This document shows positions 8,700 to 20,965 of a stretch of DNA of 64,000 bases, one piece after another. How positions within the stretch are numbered: the stretch's first letter is position 1; every line of letters starts with the position of its first letter. The notes below the pieces were generated by a model. The model was not told the DNA's origin. It saw only the letters and a list, made by a program, of their open reading frames with translations, and did not search any database. The position numbers and the translations under genes are program-made. Origin of the DNA: Sabellastarte sp. h YS-2021 (Eukaryota; Annelida; Polychaeta; Sabellida; Sabellidae); assembly GCA_964017235.1 (NCBI GenBank), contig OZ024931.1, forward strand, positions 137,952,033-138,016,032, given 5' to 3'.

Positions 8700-11600
8700 A
8701 AAGCCAGTCACTTTGCTTGGCACTAAAGAATTATGAGAGATTATTCCTGGTACTTTTAACTCCTATACTGGGCAAACATGTTTAACTTTTACTTACGTGG
8801 ATACGACTGTGGGTTCATTGTTGTATTATTGTGTGAACTATTAAGAGCATTTCAGTTTACTGTAATTATTATTTTGACTGTTAAATAAATTTGTTAGGTA
8901 AAAGTTTGCTTAGGGGAACTCTAGCGGGACTCGAACTTCTAGAAATCACATTTTTGTTTTTATTTGGTCTCCAGATTTTCATAAATTATTGCATACGTAG
9001 CATGATGAGTAACTGTCTCATAACTGATGTTAAGCAGCAATGGGTTACATTAGTAGTTGGGTGAGTGATAGCCTCTGTGAACTACGTGTTTGATGGCTTT
9101 GCGGCTTGTGCTAGTGGATCAAATGCACTTTCAACATTGTTGATTCCTATTTGTATGTGAAAACAACTGGTAATTGCTACAGTGCGTGCCCTGTTGACTG
9201 TAATAATTATCCACCTGACATAGATAGAAGGCATTACCCACATGCCAAAAGGAAACAAGAACTCAGAGAGCATATGTTTCTGTTATTGTTGAAATTACCT
9301 GAAAAATCCATCCATAACTTTTCAACATAATTTGCAAACAGAGAGAATGCACATCTCCAATTATATAACCTTCCTAACAGTTGTAATAAGGGTAAAAATT
9401 ATAGAAATATGGTGACCAATGTATCTGTTATGTGTGGTATATAAACTGGCAACAACTATATGAACAAATATGCTAAAACTACTTCTTGAATTTATTATTT
9501 CAAAAAGTTAACCTGAATTTATAAACGGTTGAAATTAATGAAGAGCCGACGAAATTTGAATATGATATAACGGACTACACTGAAATAATAAATATCCATG
9601 ACCTTCTGATGCTAATTAACTTAAAAATAGCCTTTGATGAACAAATTCACTAATTGCATTAAGCTTTTTAAAGTCAATAATCTAAACTAACATAAATTTA
9701 ATGTGGGGAATAGGTAACCAAGTGGGATCATGTACATTTTTGGTGCTGAAATATTAACTTTATTGATAGAATACAACCGAGATGCCACAGGCATTAATAT
9801 AGGAAACAACAACAATAAAATTGTCTGAATTTGCAAATGACCCCACTGTTTCAGTAAGATGGAAGTGAAAATTCCTTGCAGGTTACCCAAAAACTGATTT
9901 ATTTAGAATGGAAAAATCCTCCAATAAATGTAAATAAAAATATGTTGAGGTGAAAGTAAGTTACATCTTCTATGCTTACAATTTACAGATATGAACTTTG
10001 ATATTGATGAATAGGCTAAACTAAAATCATAGAATTATACATAACTTTCCAAATTTCCCCCATATTATTTTCTCCATATTTATTCGGTTGTTTTCTTCAA
10101 TACCTCTAAATGGGAGCTGGACAAATCGGCCCTTTGCCAATTCGGCCTTGGGCAAATCGGCCCCCTAAATAAAATTAGCTGGTCATTATATGCTTCATTT
10201 TATTCCTTTTTAAAATTGATGAAACAAAGATACTAAACTAGAAAAGGTTAGATTTGAACATTATAAACTTTTTTTTGCCTAAAATCACTGATGTGTTTAA
10301 TTTTGACTAAAATTTTGAATTAAAATTGTCTCAATATAGCATTTTTTATTTTTGATGAAATGCTGCATTCCAGAAAGTAAAAAAACTATAAAATGTACCC
10401 CAAATTGTCCCATTCCTTTTTAAAATTATTGAGATAGTGATTAATGTTGTTTAATTTGTCATTTTTTGTAAAATGTTATTTTCAGGAAAGTAAATAATAT
10501 AATTATTTTAGGGGAGGATGACGTTTAAAACTTCTGTCAAATATGAAATACTTTTTGAAAACATATTGGTCAAAATTTTCTACATCACAGCAATTTACAT
10601 CACACAATTATATTTGCATCAGTTCTATTGAATAAAGCATCAGAACCTGTAGGGATTTGGTTTTTCACACTCGTTAAAGGAATGAGTTTAATTTAAGAAT
10701 CGATCTCTAAAACTATAATTAAGAAAATTTTGGAGGCATTATACTGTAATATACAGAAAGCCTCTACATGTATCATTTCTAACCATTCCTTTGCAAAAGT
10801 TGTAGCCATTAAAAGTCTTGTTGGCTTTATTTGGTGGGGTAATGCCCTTCAATTTTCCACTATCCATACAATCATAAACTACTTGTTTCAGTTGTTTTCT
10901 TATGTTTCAATTGGAGAAGTGGCTGGGTGTAGCTTTGATGGAAAATATAGCTGTGTCCCAACTTTAAAAGTAGACATATATGCCATACTTGGGTCTTGCA
11001 GGTAGCCTTCAACAAGGTGCAAAAACTATTATCTGTTGCTTTGTGATGCTATCTCCAAGAAATTGCAGAAATCCCAACTTTTGAAAGCCTTGAAACTTGC
11101 TTACTATGAGGTCATTAAAACTTGCCAAAGAGCAGTTAATCATAGTTATGATCAAATTAAAATATGTCATTGTTTATAAAAATGTTTAAAGACTGAAAAA
11201 AACTAAAGCAAAGTCATTTAAATTTGTTTATAGGAACAATTTGTTAATTTCTGTGCAATTGTTTGAATTAATCTGATTAATTGCCAGTTCAATATTCAAG
11301 GAAAAAAGTGTTTAAAACTGTCAAATTCCAAAAATCAAAAAGAATCCATATTAGTGAAAATAGCACAGATGGAACAATGCCATGCAAAATTGCTCAGGAT
11401 TTATCTGTCACCTTACTTCTATCATTTTTATATCATTTCAGTTTTGATGAGAAAAGATTCAGGCAGTTTATTCTACAGAAGACGGAAAGTTGTTGCCGCA
11501 GCCATCTTTGAGAAAAAACCAGCCAGTCAAAGCAATGCCGGTAAAAAATATTTCAAAACTTTAAATGTCTTTAACTTTAGTTGTTTTTAATTGTTTTTGA

Positions 11601-12000
11601 TAAAGTAATAATTGTTTCAAACACAATTACATGGTTCAATAATGTCATTTGATACCACTTTCTTTGAATTATGAAGAAGCACATTAAGAAAAAAATATAA
11701 AATTGTGTATCCATACATTATTCAATAGTAAAATATATGAGTTGGTGGAACCACTTTTTTTTGGATTGCATTATGTTTCAAACGCAAAAGAAACTTAATG
11801 TATATTGTTTATAAGCTTTCGATTATAAACTGCATTTTCAGAATTCCTTCATGACTTTCCACATATGATCGTGAAATTTCAAAGGAAAAGCTAAAACTCA
11901 GTTACAATCTTGTACAAATAGAATGGGTTATGTACTTGTGCCATCTTTTGAGACAGTAAAACCAGACTACCTAAAATACATATAACATGTGTGAGAAATA
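8700..12000. other. Noncoding body of the duplicated unit
   Basis: AT-rich, with A/T homopolymer runs and no frame longer than 91 codons. The only unusual composition is a G+C-rich triplet of words at 10,121-10,166 (listed separately). I see no terminal repeats, no RNA gene and no recognisable protein. Confidence 0.45.
10121..10166 (+). repeat. Triple 'aatcggcc' word (repeated at 13,992-14,037)
   Basis: Three close copies of a(a/t)tcggcc(c/t), spaced 17-18 bases apart, stand out in otherwise very AT-rich sequence: acaaatcggccc, caattcggcctt, gcaaatcggccccc. The word is duplicated with the 3,871-bp unit. Function unknown. Confidence 0.6.
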
Positions 12001-12043
12001 TAAATACACCACATTCATCTTTCAATTTGAAATGTGCTGATGT

Positions 12044-15000
12044 AAGGTTAACTCATGTTGAATTTGCATGTAAGAAAGAAGTGTACTTTGACAAGTGGTG
12101 TAATTCTAGACAAGTTTGTACAGGCTTTAAGAAACCTAGACATGTAATTTTGATTGGAGAGTTCAAAAGGTGTGTTTGTGATGACAAAAAACCTAGATTT
12201 ATCGAGATTAACATAAATATCAAGATATCAAAACCAGTAGCTTATGCTGATCATTATGCGCCAACTTAAAAGTCCAAGAGTGGCAAGCGTAGATTCTCTG
12301 GTTCCATGAAGAAGTTTTGTTCTGAAGTAAGAAAGAAATTTGAAAACGTAAAATAAAATGTAAAACACTAGGCATATTATTTCTGACTTTTGGGATCTGA
12401 AGAAAAAAAGAAGCAAAACCAATGCCTTTGCTTCTAGCTAATCCAAGGAGGTTGTGTGAACATTCCTGTACATAAGGTCAATTTAGTATCAGACTTAGTT
12501 ACTGGTTTCTGTTGTGGTAGGTAACTGAGCCCTTGACCCTTTAAGACGGTATCTTTGGACTCATTATTTCAAAGCCAGTCACTTTGCTTGGCACTAAAGA
12601 ATTATGAGAGATTATTCCTGGTACTTTTAACTCCTATACTGGGCAAACATGTTTAACTTTTACTTACGTGGATACGACTGTGGGTTCATTGTTGTATTAT
12701 TGTGTGAACTATTAAGAGCATTTCAGTTTACTGTAATTATTATTTTGACTGTTAAATAAATTTGTTAGGTAAAAGTTTGCTTAGGGGAACTCTAGCGGGA
12801 CTCGAACTTCTAGAAATCACATTTTTGTTTTTATTTGGTCTCCAGATTTTCATAAATTATTGCATACGTAGCATGATGAGTAACTGTCTCATAACTGATG
12901 TTAAGCAGCAATGGGTTACATTAGTAGTTGGGTGAGTGATAGCCTCTGTGAACTATGTGTTTGATGGCTTTGCGGCTTGTGCTAGTGGATCAAATGCACT
13001 TTCAACATTGTTGATTCCTATTTGTATGTGAAAACAACTGGTAATTGCTACAGTGCGTGCCCTGTTGACTGTAATAATTATCCACCTGACATAGATAGAA
13101 GGCATTACCCGCATGCCAAAAGGAAACAAGAACTCAGAGAGCATATGTTTCTGTTATTGTTGAAATTACCTGAAAAATCCATCCATAACTTTTCAACATA
13201 ATTTGCAAACAGAGAGAATGCACATCTCCAATTATATAACCTTCCTAACAGTTGTAATAAGGGTAAAAAATTATAGAAATATGGTGACCAATGTATCTGT
13301 TATGTGTGGTATATAAACTGGCAACAACTATATGAACAAATATGCTAAAACTACTTCTTGAATTTATTATTTCAAAAAGTTAACCTGAATTTATAAACGG
13401 TTGAAATTAATGAAGAGCCGACGAAATTTGAATATGATATAATGGACTACACTGAAATAATAAATATCCATGACCTTCTGATGCTAATTAACTTAAAAAT
13501 AGCCTTTGATGAACAAATTCACTAATTGCATTAAGCTTTTTAAAGTCAATAATCTAAACTAACATAAATTTAATGTGGGGAAAGGTAACCAAGTGGGATC
13601 ATGTACATTTTTGGTGCTGAAATATTAACTTTATTGATAGAATACAACCGAGATGCCACAGGCATTAATATAGGAAACAACAACAATAAAATTGTCTGAA
13701 TTTGCAAATGACCCCACTGTTTCAGTAAGATGGAAGTGAAAATTCCTTGCAGGTTACCCAAAAACTGATTTATTTAGACTGGAAAAATCCTCCAATAAAT
13801 GTAAATAAAAATATGTTGAGGTGAAAGTAAGTTACATCTTCTATGCTTACAATTTACAGATATGAACTTTGATATTGATGAATAGGCTAAACTAAAATCA
13901 TAGAATTATACATAACTTTCCAAATTTCCCCCATATTATTTTCTCCATATTTATTCGGTTGTTTTCTTCAATACCTCTAAATGGGAGCTGGACAAATCGG
14001 CCCTTTGCCAATTCGGCCTTGGGCAAATCGGCCCCCTAAATAAAATTAGCTGGTCATTATATGCTTCATTTTATTCCTTTTTAAAATTGATGAAACAAAG
14101 ATACTAAACTAGAAAAGGTTAGATTTGAACATTATAAACTTTTTTTTGCCTAAAATCACTGATGTGTTTAATTTTGACTAAAATTTTGAATTAAAATTGT
14201 CTCAATATAGCATTTTTTATTTTTGATGAAATGCTGCATTCCAGAAAGTAAAAAAACTATAAAATGTACCCCAAATTGTCCCATTCCTTTTTAAAATTAT
14301 TGAGATAGTGATTAATGTTGTTTAATTTGTCATTTTTTGTAAAATGTTATTTTCAGGAAAGTAAATAATATAATTATTTTAGGGGAGGATGACGTTTAAA
14401 ACTTCTGTCAAATATGAAATACTTTTTGAAAACATATTGGTCAAAATTTTCTACATCACAGCAATTTACATCACACAATTATATTTGCATCAGTTCTATT
14501 GAATAAAGCATCAGAACCTGTAGGGATTTTGTTTTTCACACTCGTTAAAGGAATGAGTTTAATTTAAGAATCGATCTCTAAAACTATAATTAAGAAAATT
14601 TTGGAGGCATTATACTGTAATATACATAAAGCCTCTACATGTATCATTTCTAACCATTCCTTTGCAAAAGTTGTAGCCATTAAAAGTCTTGTTGGCTTTA
14701 TTTGGTGGGGTAATGCCCTTCAATTTTCCACTATCCATACAATCATAAACTACTTGTTTCAGTTGTTTTCTTATGTTTCAATTGGAGAAGTGGCTGGGTG
14801 TAGCTTTGATGGAAAATATAGCTGTGTCCCAACTTTAAAAGTAGACATATATGCCATACTTGGGTCTTGCAGGTAGCCTTCAACAAGGTGCAAAAACTAT
14901 TATCTGTTGCTTTGTGATGCTATCTCCAAGAAATTGCAGAAATCCCAACTTTTGAAAGCCTTGAAACTTGCTTACTATGAGGTCATTAAAACTTGCCAAA

Positions 15001-15914
15001 CAGCAGTTAATTATAGTTATGATCAAATTAAAATATGTCATTGTTTATAAAAATGTTTAAAGACTGAAAAAAACTAAAGCAAAGTCATTTAAATTTGTTT
15101 ATAGGAACAATTTGTTAATTTCTGTGCAATTGTTTGAATTAATCTGATTAATTGCCAGTTCAATATTCAAGGAAAAAAGTGTTTAAAACTGTCAAATTCC
15201 AAAAATCAAAAAGAATCCATATTAGTGAAAATAGCACAGATGGAACAATGCCATGCAAAACTGCTCAGGATTTATCTGTCACCTTACTTCTATCATTTTT
15301 ATATCATTTCAGTTTTGATGAGAAAAGATTCAGGCAGTTTATTCTACAGAAGACGGAAAGTTGTTGCCGCAGCCATCTTTGAGAAAAAACCAGCCAGTCA
15401 AAGCAATGCCGGTAAAAAATATTTCAAAACTTTAAATGTCTTTAACTTTAGTTGTTTTTAATTGTTTTTGATAAAGTAATAATTGTTTCAAACACAATTA
15501 CATGGTTCAATAATGTCATTTGATACCACTTTCTTTGAATTATGAAGAAGCACATTAAGAAAAAAATATAAAATTGTGTGTCCATACATTATTCAATAGT
15601 AAAATATATGAGTTGGTGGAACCACTTTTTTTTGGATTGCATTATGTTTCAAACGCAAAAGAAACTTAATGTATATTGTTTATAAGCTTTCGATTATAAA
15701 CTGCATTTTCAGAATTCCTTCGTGACTTTCCACATATGATCGTGAAATTTCAAAGGAAAAGCTAAAACTCAGTTACAATCTTGTACAAATAGAATGGGTT
15801 ATGTATTTGTGCCATCTTTTGAGACAGTAAAACCAGACTACCTAAAATACATATAACATGTGTGAGAAATATAAATACACCACATTCATCTTTCAATTTG
15901 AAATGTGCTGATGT
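12044..15914. repeat. Tandem duplication, copy 2 (3,871 bp)
   Basis: Second copy, offset 3,871 at every landmark compared. The first ~520 bases repeat the gag remnant; the rest is the same noncoding sequence. Unique sequence resumes at 15,915 with 'atgaaatacagac'. Confidence 0.95.
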
Positions 15915-16424
15915 ATGAAATACAGACAATGAAAAAAAAACAGATTTCATCAGATCACTGAATTCAGGGGTATCAAGACTGGGTACTTTGAAACATAGTC
16001 TATATAAAGGCTGTACATGTTGAACCTCCTAGAACCCATTTGCACAAGTTGTATCTTGCAGAGGATAGATTTTGTTGGCAATATTTGGTGAAATTTTGTA
16101 GAAAGTAGACACTTGTTCCAGCTACAAATTGAAACAGGTTTATGGTAATAATTTAAATCAGTTATTTGTGGAAATATTGATTGAAAGTTAAATTTTATAA
16201 TATAAAGGCTTGAACATATTTTATTATTGAGTCCCACAGAGTACATTCTCTTTCAATGTCAAATGCAACCAACATGCAATGCTAACTTATATTGATCTTG
16301 TATTAGTAAGTAGGCAGGGTGGGGGTGGGGGTTACTAGATCATTTTGGAATTTTACACAATGACAAAATTGTAATTTGCTGGTGCAGACTTGTTGGCCCA
16401 AGTTTTCTAACATTGTCTCCCCCC
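15915..16424. other. Unique spacer between the two tandem arrays
   Basis: No genes. The part at about 15,985-16,110 is a diverged relative (roughly two-thirds identical by eye over ~80 bases) of about 10,745-10,870 and 14,616-14,741, sharing 'tacatgt', 'gca(a/c)aagttgta' and 'ttgttggc..tatttggtg'. A G-rich run lies at 16,316-16,330. Confidence 0.45.
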
Positions 16425-17037
16425 TCCAGGTTCAGGTGTTGTAAGGACCAAGCTGCCATCCTTGATCATCTCTCTCAAATCGCTTCTGTTTAAAATCTGT
16501 GCATCTGTACAGGAACCACTTCACCCACAGTCTATCCACTGGAATCTGTATTTTGCACTGAATAGGGCCTGTCGAACCAAGGAAAAGAAGCTCTTGTAGT
16601 TGAAATAGTCACTGTCTGATTTATTTAGCTTTTTCATGGTGATATGTTTCCTGTCTATGACCCCTATAGTGTGGGGACATTCCATTTGGTCCTGAATTTC
16701 TCCTGTATTATTTTCCAGTCATTAGGGCTATCAGGGCAATGCATATATTTGTCTTGGAATTCAGCAAGGATGGCTTGGCAGACCTGGGAGACTACTTTGC
16801 AGATGGTGGTGTGGGACCAACCAGACAGTGATACTGCAAGGATTTGGAAGTGTGTCCAGTGACCAGGTGTCTCATGGTTATTGCCAGTTTAAGTACAACC
16901 TCTAATGGCGTCTTGAAAGTGGTGACTGACTTCTTGATGCGAGAGTATATGCATTCTTTGATGAGGTCAATAAAAGCAGGGACATCCTGACGAAATTCTG
17001 GTATCCTGGGATATTGGTGTATATGAGGTCGGGCAGT
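16425..17037 (-). pseudogene. Second Harbinger transposase, left piece
   Basis: Minus-strand peptides match the family: PHIHQYPRIPEF..., MRHLVTGHTSKSLQYHCLVG (helix-turn-helix-like region), then a WNVP block, and further left a stretch matching the 'CTDAQIFNRSDLREMIKDGS' part of Harbinger transposases in mixed frames. The C-terminal third, including the catalytic E block, is absent beyond ~16,425. An LTR begins at 17,038 and the N-terminal side of the same transposase resumes at 36,783, so the retroelement complex was inserted into this transposon. Confidence 0.82.
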
Positions 17038-18042
17038 TGTTACGGTCACGGGCAAGCACGGTAGCAATTACCGGTTGTCTTAAAGTTGTAACAGAAAAAG
17101 CAAAAAGTTAAACTTAACAAATTTATTTAACAATTAACAATAATGATTACAGTCAACTGGTATGCTCTTAACCAAACACACTAATACAATAATAAGATCT
17201 AGCTGACCTAACCACTGAGATTAAGAGTTAAGTTTATCCGCCGTATCCAGCAATCTGTTCTGTAATCCATCCTGTGGTGTATTCCATGATCTGTCCAATG
17301 TCCTGTGATCTGTCCAATGTTCACTCACACACAGATGTCTATATCCTGTGACCTGTCCCACACTCAACAACACAAAAGGTCCTTGTCCTGCTATCCTTTA
17401 CATATCCAGTCACACAGAATGTCTGTTTGGAGATATTTAGAGAGTTAACACAACTGTACAGTCTGCTCCAAGATATGGACAATGTCCAAAATGCAGTAAA
17501 TCCACTCTCTGTCATATGAATGTACAATATCCAAAGTATAATAGATCTGTCCAGACAATGTATCCAGTTCACTCCAGTAAAAAATTCACAGTAATATAAG
17601 CATACATTATATTCCAAAACACAATAGCTCTCCTTATTGTCAGCGAATACAAAGTTCACTTGTGGTCAGATGTACATTCCTTATATACATTCACAGAATC
17701 CTCTGGAATTGTACAGAACCAACTCAAAACAAACTTAAGCAACCTAGATTGAATGAGGAAGTTCTAGAACCTATGGTCTTCCCTCAAATCTATAAATAGT
17801 ATCACTGAGGTTAACCTAGAGGAATTCCCCCCAGTCCATAAATGGATATATAAATACTATAAAACATAACACAAAAATCAATAACTCCCTTACTTCAGAT
17901 GTTAACACATAAAAAGAATCAATAACACAGTTATCCTTTATGACAACATACAAACATAAAGCCTTGATTAAACAATGCATTAATATAGTGCCCAGTGAAT
18001 GTAACACACAATGTACTGATATAGTGTCCAATATATGTAACA
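17038..18042 (-). repeat. LTR, array unit 1 (3' LTR side)
   Basis: 1,005 bp, TG...CA on both strands in the usual way (tgttacggtc...atatgtaaca). Adjoins a polypurine tract at 18043-18057 (minus strand ctttaaggggggagg), the expected neighbour of a 3' LTR. Minus-strand frames of 75-106 codons inside it are accidental. Confidence 0.9.
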
Positions 18043-18057
18043 CCTCCCCCCTTAAAG
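18043..18057 (-). other. Polypurine tract of the fossil element (unit 1)
   Basis: On the minus strand ctttaaggggggagg directly abuts the start of the LTR (tgttacatat). Copies stand at the same place in units 2-4 (from 21,978, 25,913 and 29,848). Confidence 0.8.
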
Positions 18058-18334
18058 AAAAATTTTGGAGGCCAAGGGGTTACAAAATTTTACAAAAATA
18101 TACATATGTACAGGTAATAACCTTTCTCAAAACATCTTTATCTAAATACAAAAGTAAAATTGGTACCATGTGTAACCTTCATAAACTTACTAATTACAGA
18201 TATACAAATTACACTTCAAATACAGCTTCTGGACAGAGCATATCCGTGCAGATGCCACATTTTACTTTTTCAAAGTCCTATTTACACACTGAATTCCTAT
18301 CATTAACAGTGTTTTAAATAATAGCCATGAAAAG

Positions 18335-19420
18335 CTATGTTATACCTCTCTCAAAATATGGTTTTACCATAGTTATTTCACACAAGTGGTTTGAATGTCT
18401 GTTATCACAGTTTCTAATAGCCCAATGGAGGGTTTCTACTGTCTGGGTCGCTAGGTATGACCCTAGATTTCTGGCCTGCAGTTTATTCAATTGGCCAGGT
18501 GATGACACTGAAACCTTGTCTCCAGGATTGAAGACAGGATTCTGCAATTCTTTATCAAAAAGCATCTTCATTTTTTTGACTGAGAATTTTTTCAAATTTT
18601 GTTGCGCCAGCTCACAAGAGTTCTTCAACTTATCTCTGAACTTTGAGACATAATCTAACAGATTTAGACTCTCGGTGTTCTCAGATAACCAATTTTCATT
18701 CAACAGCTTGAGAGGACCACGGACTGAATGGCTAAAAACCAACTCAAAGGGACTAAAGCCTAAAGACTCTTGAACAGACTCTCTAACTGCAAACAATAAT
18801 AAGCTGATGCCTTCATCCCAATCTTTTTCATTGTCTAAACAATATGTCCTAATCATATTCTTCAAAGTGGAATGGAACCTTTCAAGTGCACCTTGGGATT
18901 CTGGGTGATAAGTACTAGATTTGATCTGTTTGGCACCTAGTTGAAATACAACCTGTTGAAATAGTCCTGACATAAAATTGGACCCTTGATCTGACTGGAT
19001 CTCTTTTGGTAAGCCAACTAAAGTAAAGAAATTAACCAGAGCTTTTGAGATTTTGGGAGCTGTTATGTTGGTCAAAGGTATGGCTTCGGGAAATCTGGTC
19101 AAAGCGCACATAATGGTCAAGAGATATTGGTTTCTGGATTTAGTTTTTGGTAAGGGGCCTACACAGACAATTATCACTTTGCTAAATGGTTCCTAAAATG
19201 CTGGAATAGGTTTGAGAGGAGCTACCAGAATTTTTTGGTTTGGCTTCCCTACCATTTGACAAGTGTGACAAGTCTTGCAAAATTCTGCCACACAGTGCCG
19301 AATTTGAGGCCAATAGAAATGTTTGGTTATCTTGTTGTAAGTTTTGTTGATGCCTAAATGGCCACCCATTGGAGATTCATGAGCCAATTTCAATATCTCA
19401 CTTTGGTACACTTTTGGCAC
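18335..19420 (-). mobile_element. Integrase part, array unit 1 (fossil)
   Basis: Zinc-binding start (LAHESPMGGHLGINK, then CKTCHTCQ: the HHCC set), a DDE core with FPEAIPLTNITAP, QSDQGSNFMSG (second acid) and YHPESQGALERFH (third acid), and a C-terminal part with FNPGDKVSV. Family wording is that of KRBA2/Gmr1-like gypsy integrases. This part is broken; the element is a fossil. Confidence 0.85.
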
Positions 19421-19480
19421 AACAACCTGGTGTACTACTGACCGTTCTTCAGATGCAGGGACATTTGGTGGCCTCCACTT

Positions 19481-20432
19481 TCACATAAGCACACCATTTC
19501 CGACGTAATAGCCTACAGAGACCTTGTCTAGTTCTATTGGCGGTAAGACCAACTTGAATAGAGAAGCTAATTCAGGGTCATTTTCCTGCTCTGAAATCAA
19601 TTTTGATTTTGAAAGTGATACATCCTGACAGTCAATTGAGTCTTGTTTTTCAGAATCTATCCTAGCCTTGGGATGAGTGTCACTGGTATTCTGCACATCA
19701 TGGTCATAGTTGTTTAAGAATGTATCTGATAAATCAGCTAAGACATCTGTAGATTGTTTACAATCTTTTGGTCCTTCTTGGGCCTTTTTGGCCATAGCTC
19801 GAGTCACAGCACAGGAGGGAAAAATACCAGGAAAAACCTCTTCTAGTTTCTCAGTGCTAACAAAAGTGATCAGCTTAGAAGTAACCTTAGGATCAGCAAC
19901 TACCTTTCCACCTGCAAGATCATTTCCCAACAACAAAGATACCCCATTTAATGGGTAAAGTGGGCCTGGTACCCACAACAACAGAACCAGTAACTAAGTC
20001 TGATACTAAGTTGACCTTATGCAAGGGAACGTTCACACAGCCTCCTTCAATACCTTGCCCAATGACACTCTCACCAGTAGATGTGCTTACACTCAATAGT
20101 AATACACCTTCTAAAAGTAAGGACTGAGTAGCTCCAGTGTCTCTTAATATCTTAATGGGGACCTGACTGGAACTACTTTCCAAGGATACAAAACCCTCAG
20201 ACACAAAAGGTTTGAACTCTTCCCTAATAATCTCAGACTTGTCTAAACCAGTACTATACTCTGCTCTATTGGAATTGGAACGCCAGTTAGACTTGCTAGA
20301 CACAAAGGCGTGGGGTGTTGCCTCCTTTTCTCTTCTCTTCTTTAAGAGCCAACAGTCAGACATAACATGCCCAGGTTTCTTACAATAGTGGCAAACAGGA
20401 GCAAAGGATCTGGGTTTCCTATCCTTACTCAT
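19481..20432 (-). mobile_element. Protease and gag CCHC part, array unit 1 (fossil)
   Basis: A CCHC knuckle (CHYCKKPGHVMSDC), an aspartic protease active site in ILRDTGATQSLLLEG, a protease end (GVSLLLGNDLAGGKVV), then an acidic linker leading to the integrase. The unit boundary falls just upstream of the knuckle, so the rest of gag is missing from this unit. Equivalent parts are at 23416-24367, 27351-28302 and 31284-32235. Confidence 0.82.
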
Positions 20433-20965
20433 CTGTACAGGAACCACTTCACCCACAGTCTATCCACTGGAATCTGTATTTTGCACTGAATAGGGCCTGT
20501 CGAACCAAGGAAAAGAAGCTCTTGTAGTTGAAATAGTCACTGTCTGATTTATTTAGCTTTTTCATGGTGATATGTTTCCTGTCTATGACCCCTATAGTGT
20601 GGGGACATTCCATTTGGTCCTGAATTTCTCCTGTATTATTTTCCAGTCATTAGGGCTATCAGGGCAATGCATATATTTGTCTTGGAATTCAGCAAGGATG
20701 GCTTGGCAGACCTGGGAGACTACTTTGCAGATGGTGGTGTGGGACCAACCAGACAGTGATACTGCAAGGATTTGGAAGTGTGTCCAGTGACCAGGTGTCT
20801 CATGGTTATTGCCAGTTTAAGTACAACCTCTAATGGCGTCCTGAAAGTGGTGACTGACTTCTTGATGCGAGAATATATGCATTCTTTGATGAGGTCAATA
20901 AAAGCAGGGACATCCTGATGAAATTCTGGTATCCTGGGATATTGGTGTATATGAGGTCGGGCAGT
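20433..20965 (-). mobile_element. Harbinger transposase fragment, array copy 2
   Basis: 533-bp copy of 16505-17037, nearly identical, carried along as part of the array unit and not an independent insertion. The same fragment recurs at 24368-24900 and 28303-28835. Confidence 0.9.

Larger units (their letters stand above)
8173..12043. repeat. Tandem duplication, copy 1 (3,871 bp)
   Basis: Direct repeat of the next 3,871 bases. The left edge is inside the gag fossil ('aaggttaactcatg'), the right edge after 'gtgctgatgt'. By eye the two copies differ by about 15 substitutions and single-base indels, roughly 0.4%. Beyond the gag remnant (to ~8,695) the unit is AT-rich noncoding sequence; frames up to 91 codons occur but look like chance. 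The junction shows no more than one base of shared sequence between the two broken ends. Confidence 0.95.
16505..20432 (-). repeat. Hybrid array unit 1 (3,928 bp)
   Basis: Order on the plus strand: Harbinger piece (16505-17037), LTR (17038-18042), integrase part (18335-19420), protease and gag zinc-knuckle end (19481-20432). Left flank is native Harbinger, so this unit marks the ancestral left border. It lacks changes shared by units 2-4 in the LTR (for example it keeps 'cgaatacaaagttc' where they have 'cgactataaagttc'). Confidence 0.95.

Noticed and set aside
10730-11005. 91-codon frame present in both copies of the 3,871-bp unit
   Set aside because: Its conservation reflects recent duplication, not selection; no domain and no promoter context.
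17339-17659. Minus-strand ~106-codon frames inside every LTR copy
   Set aside because: They lie wholly within LTR sequence, vary in length between copies and resemble no protein.
18327-18653. Plus-strand 108-codon frame repeated in each array unit
   Set aside because: It is the antisense shadow of the integrase part; its repetition comes only from the array.
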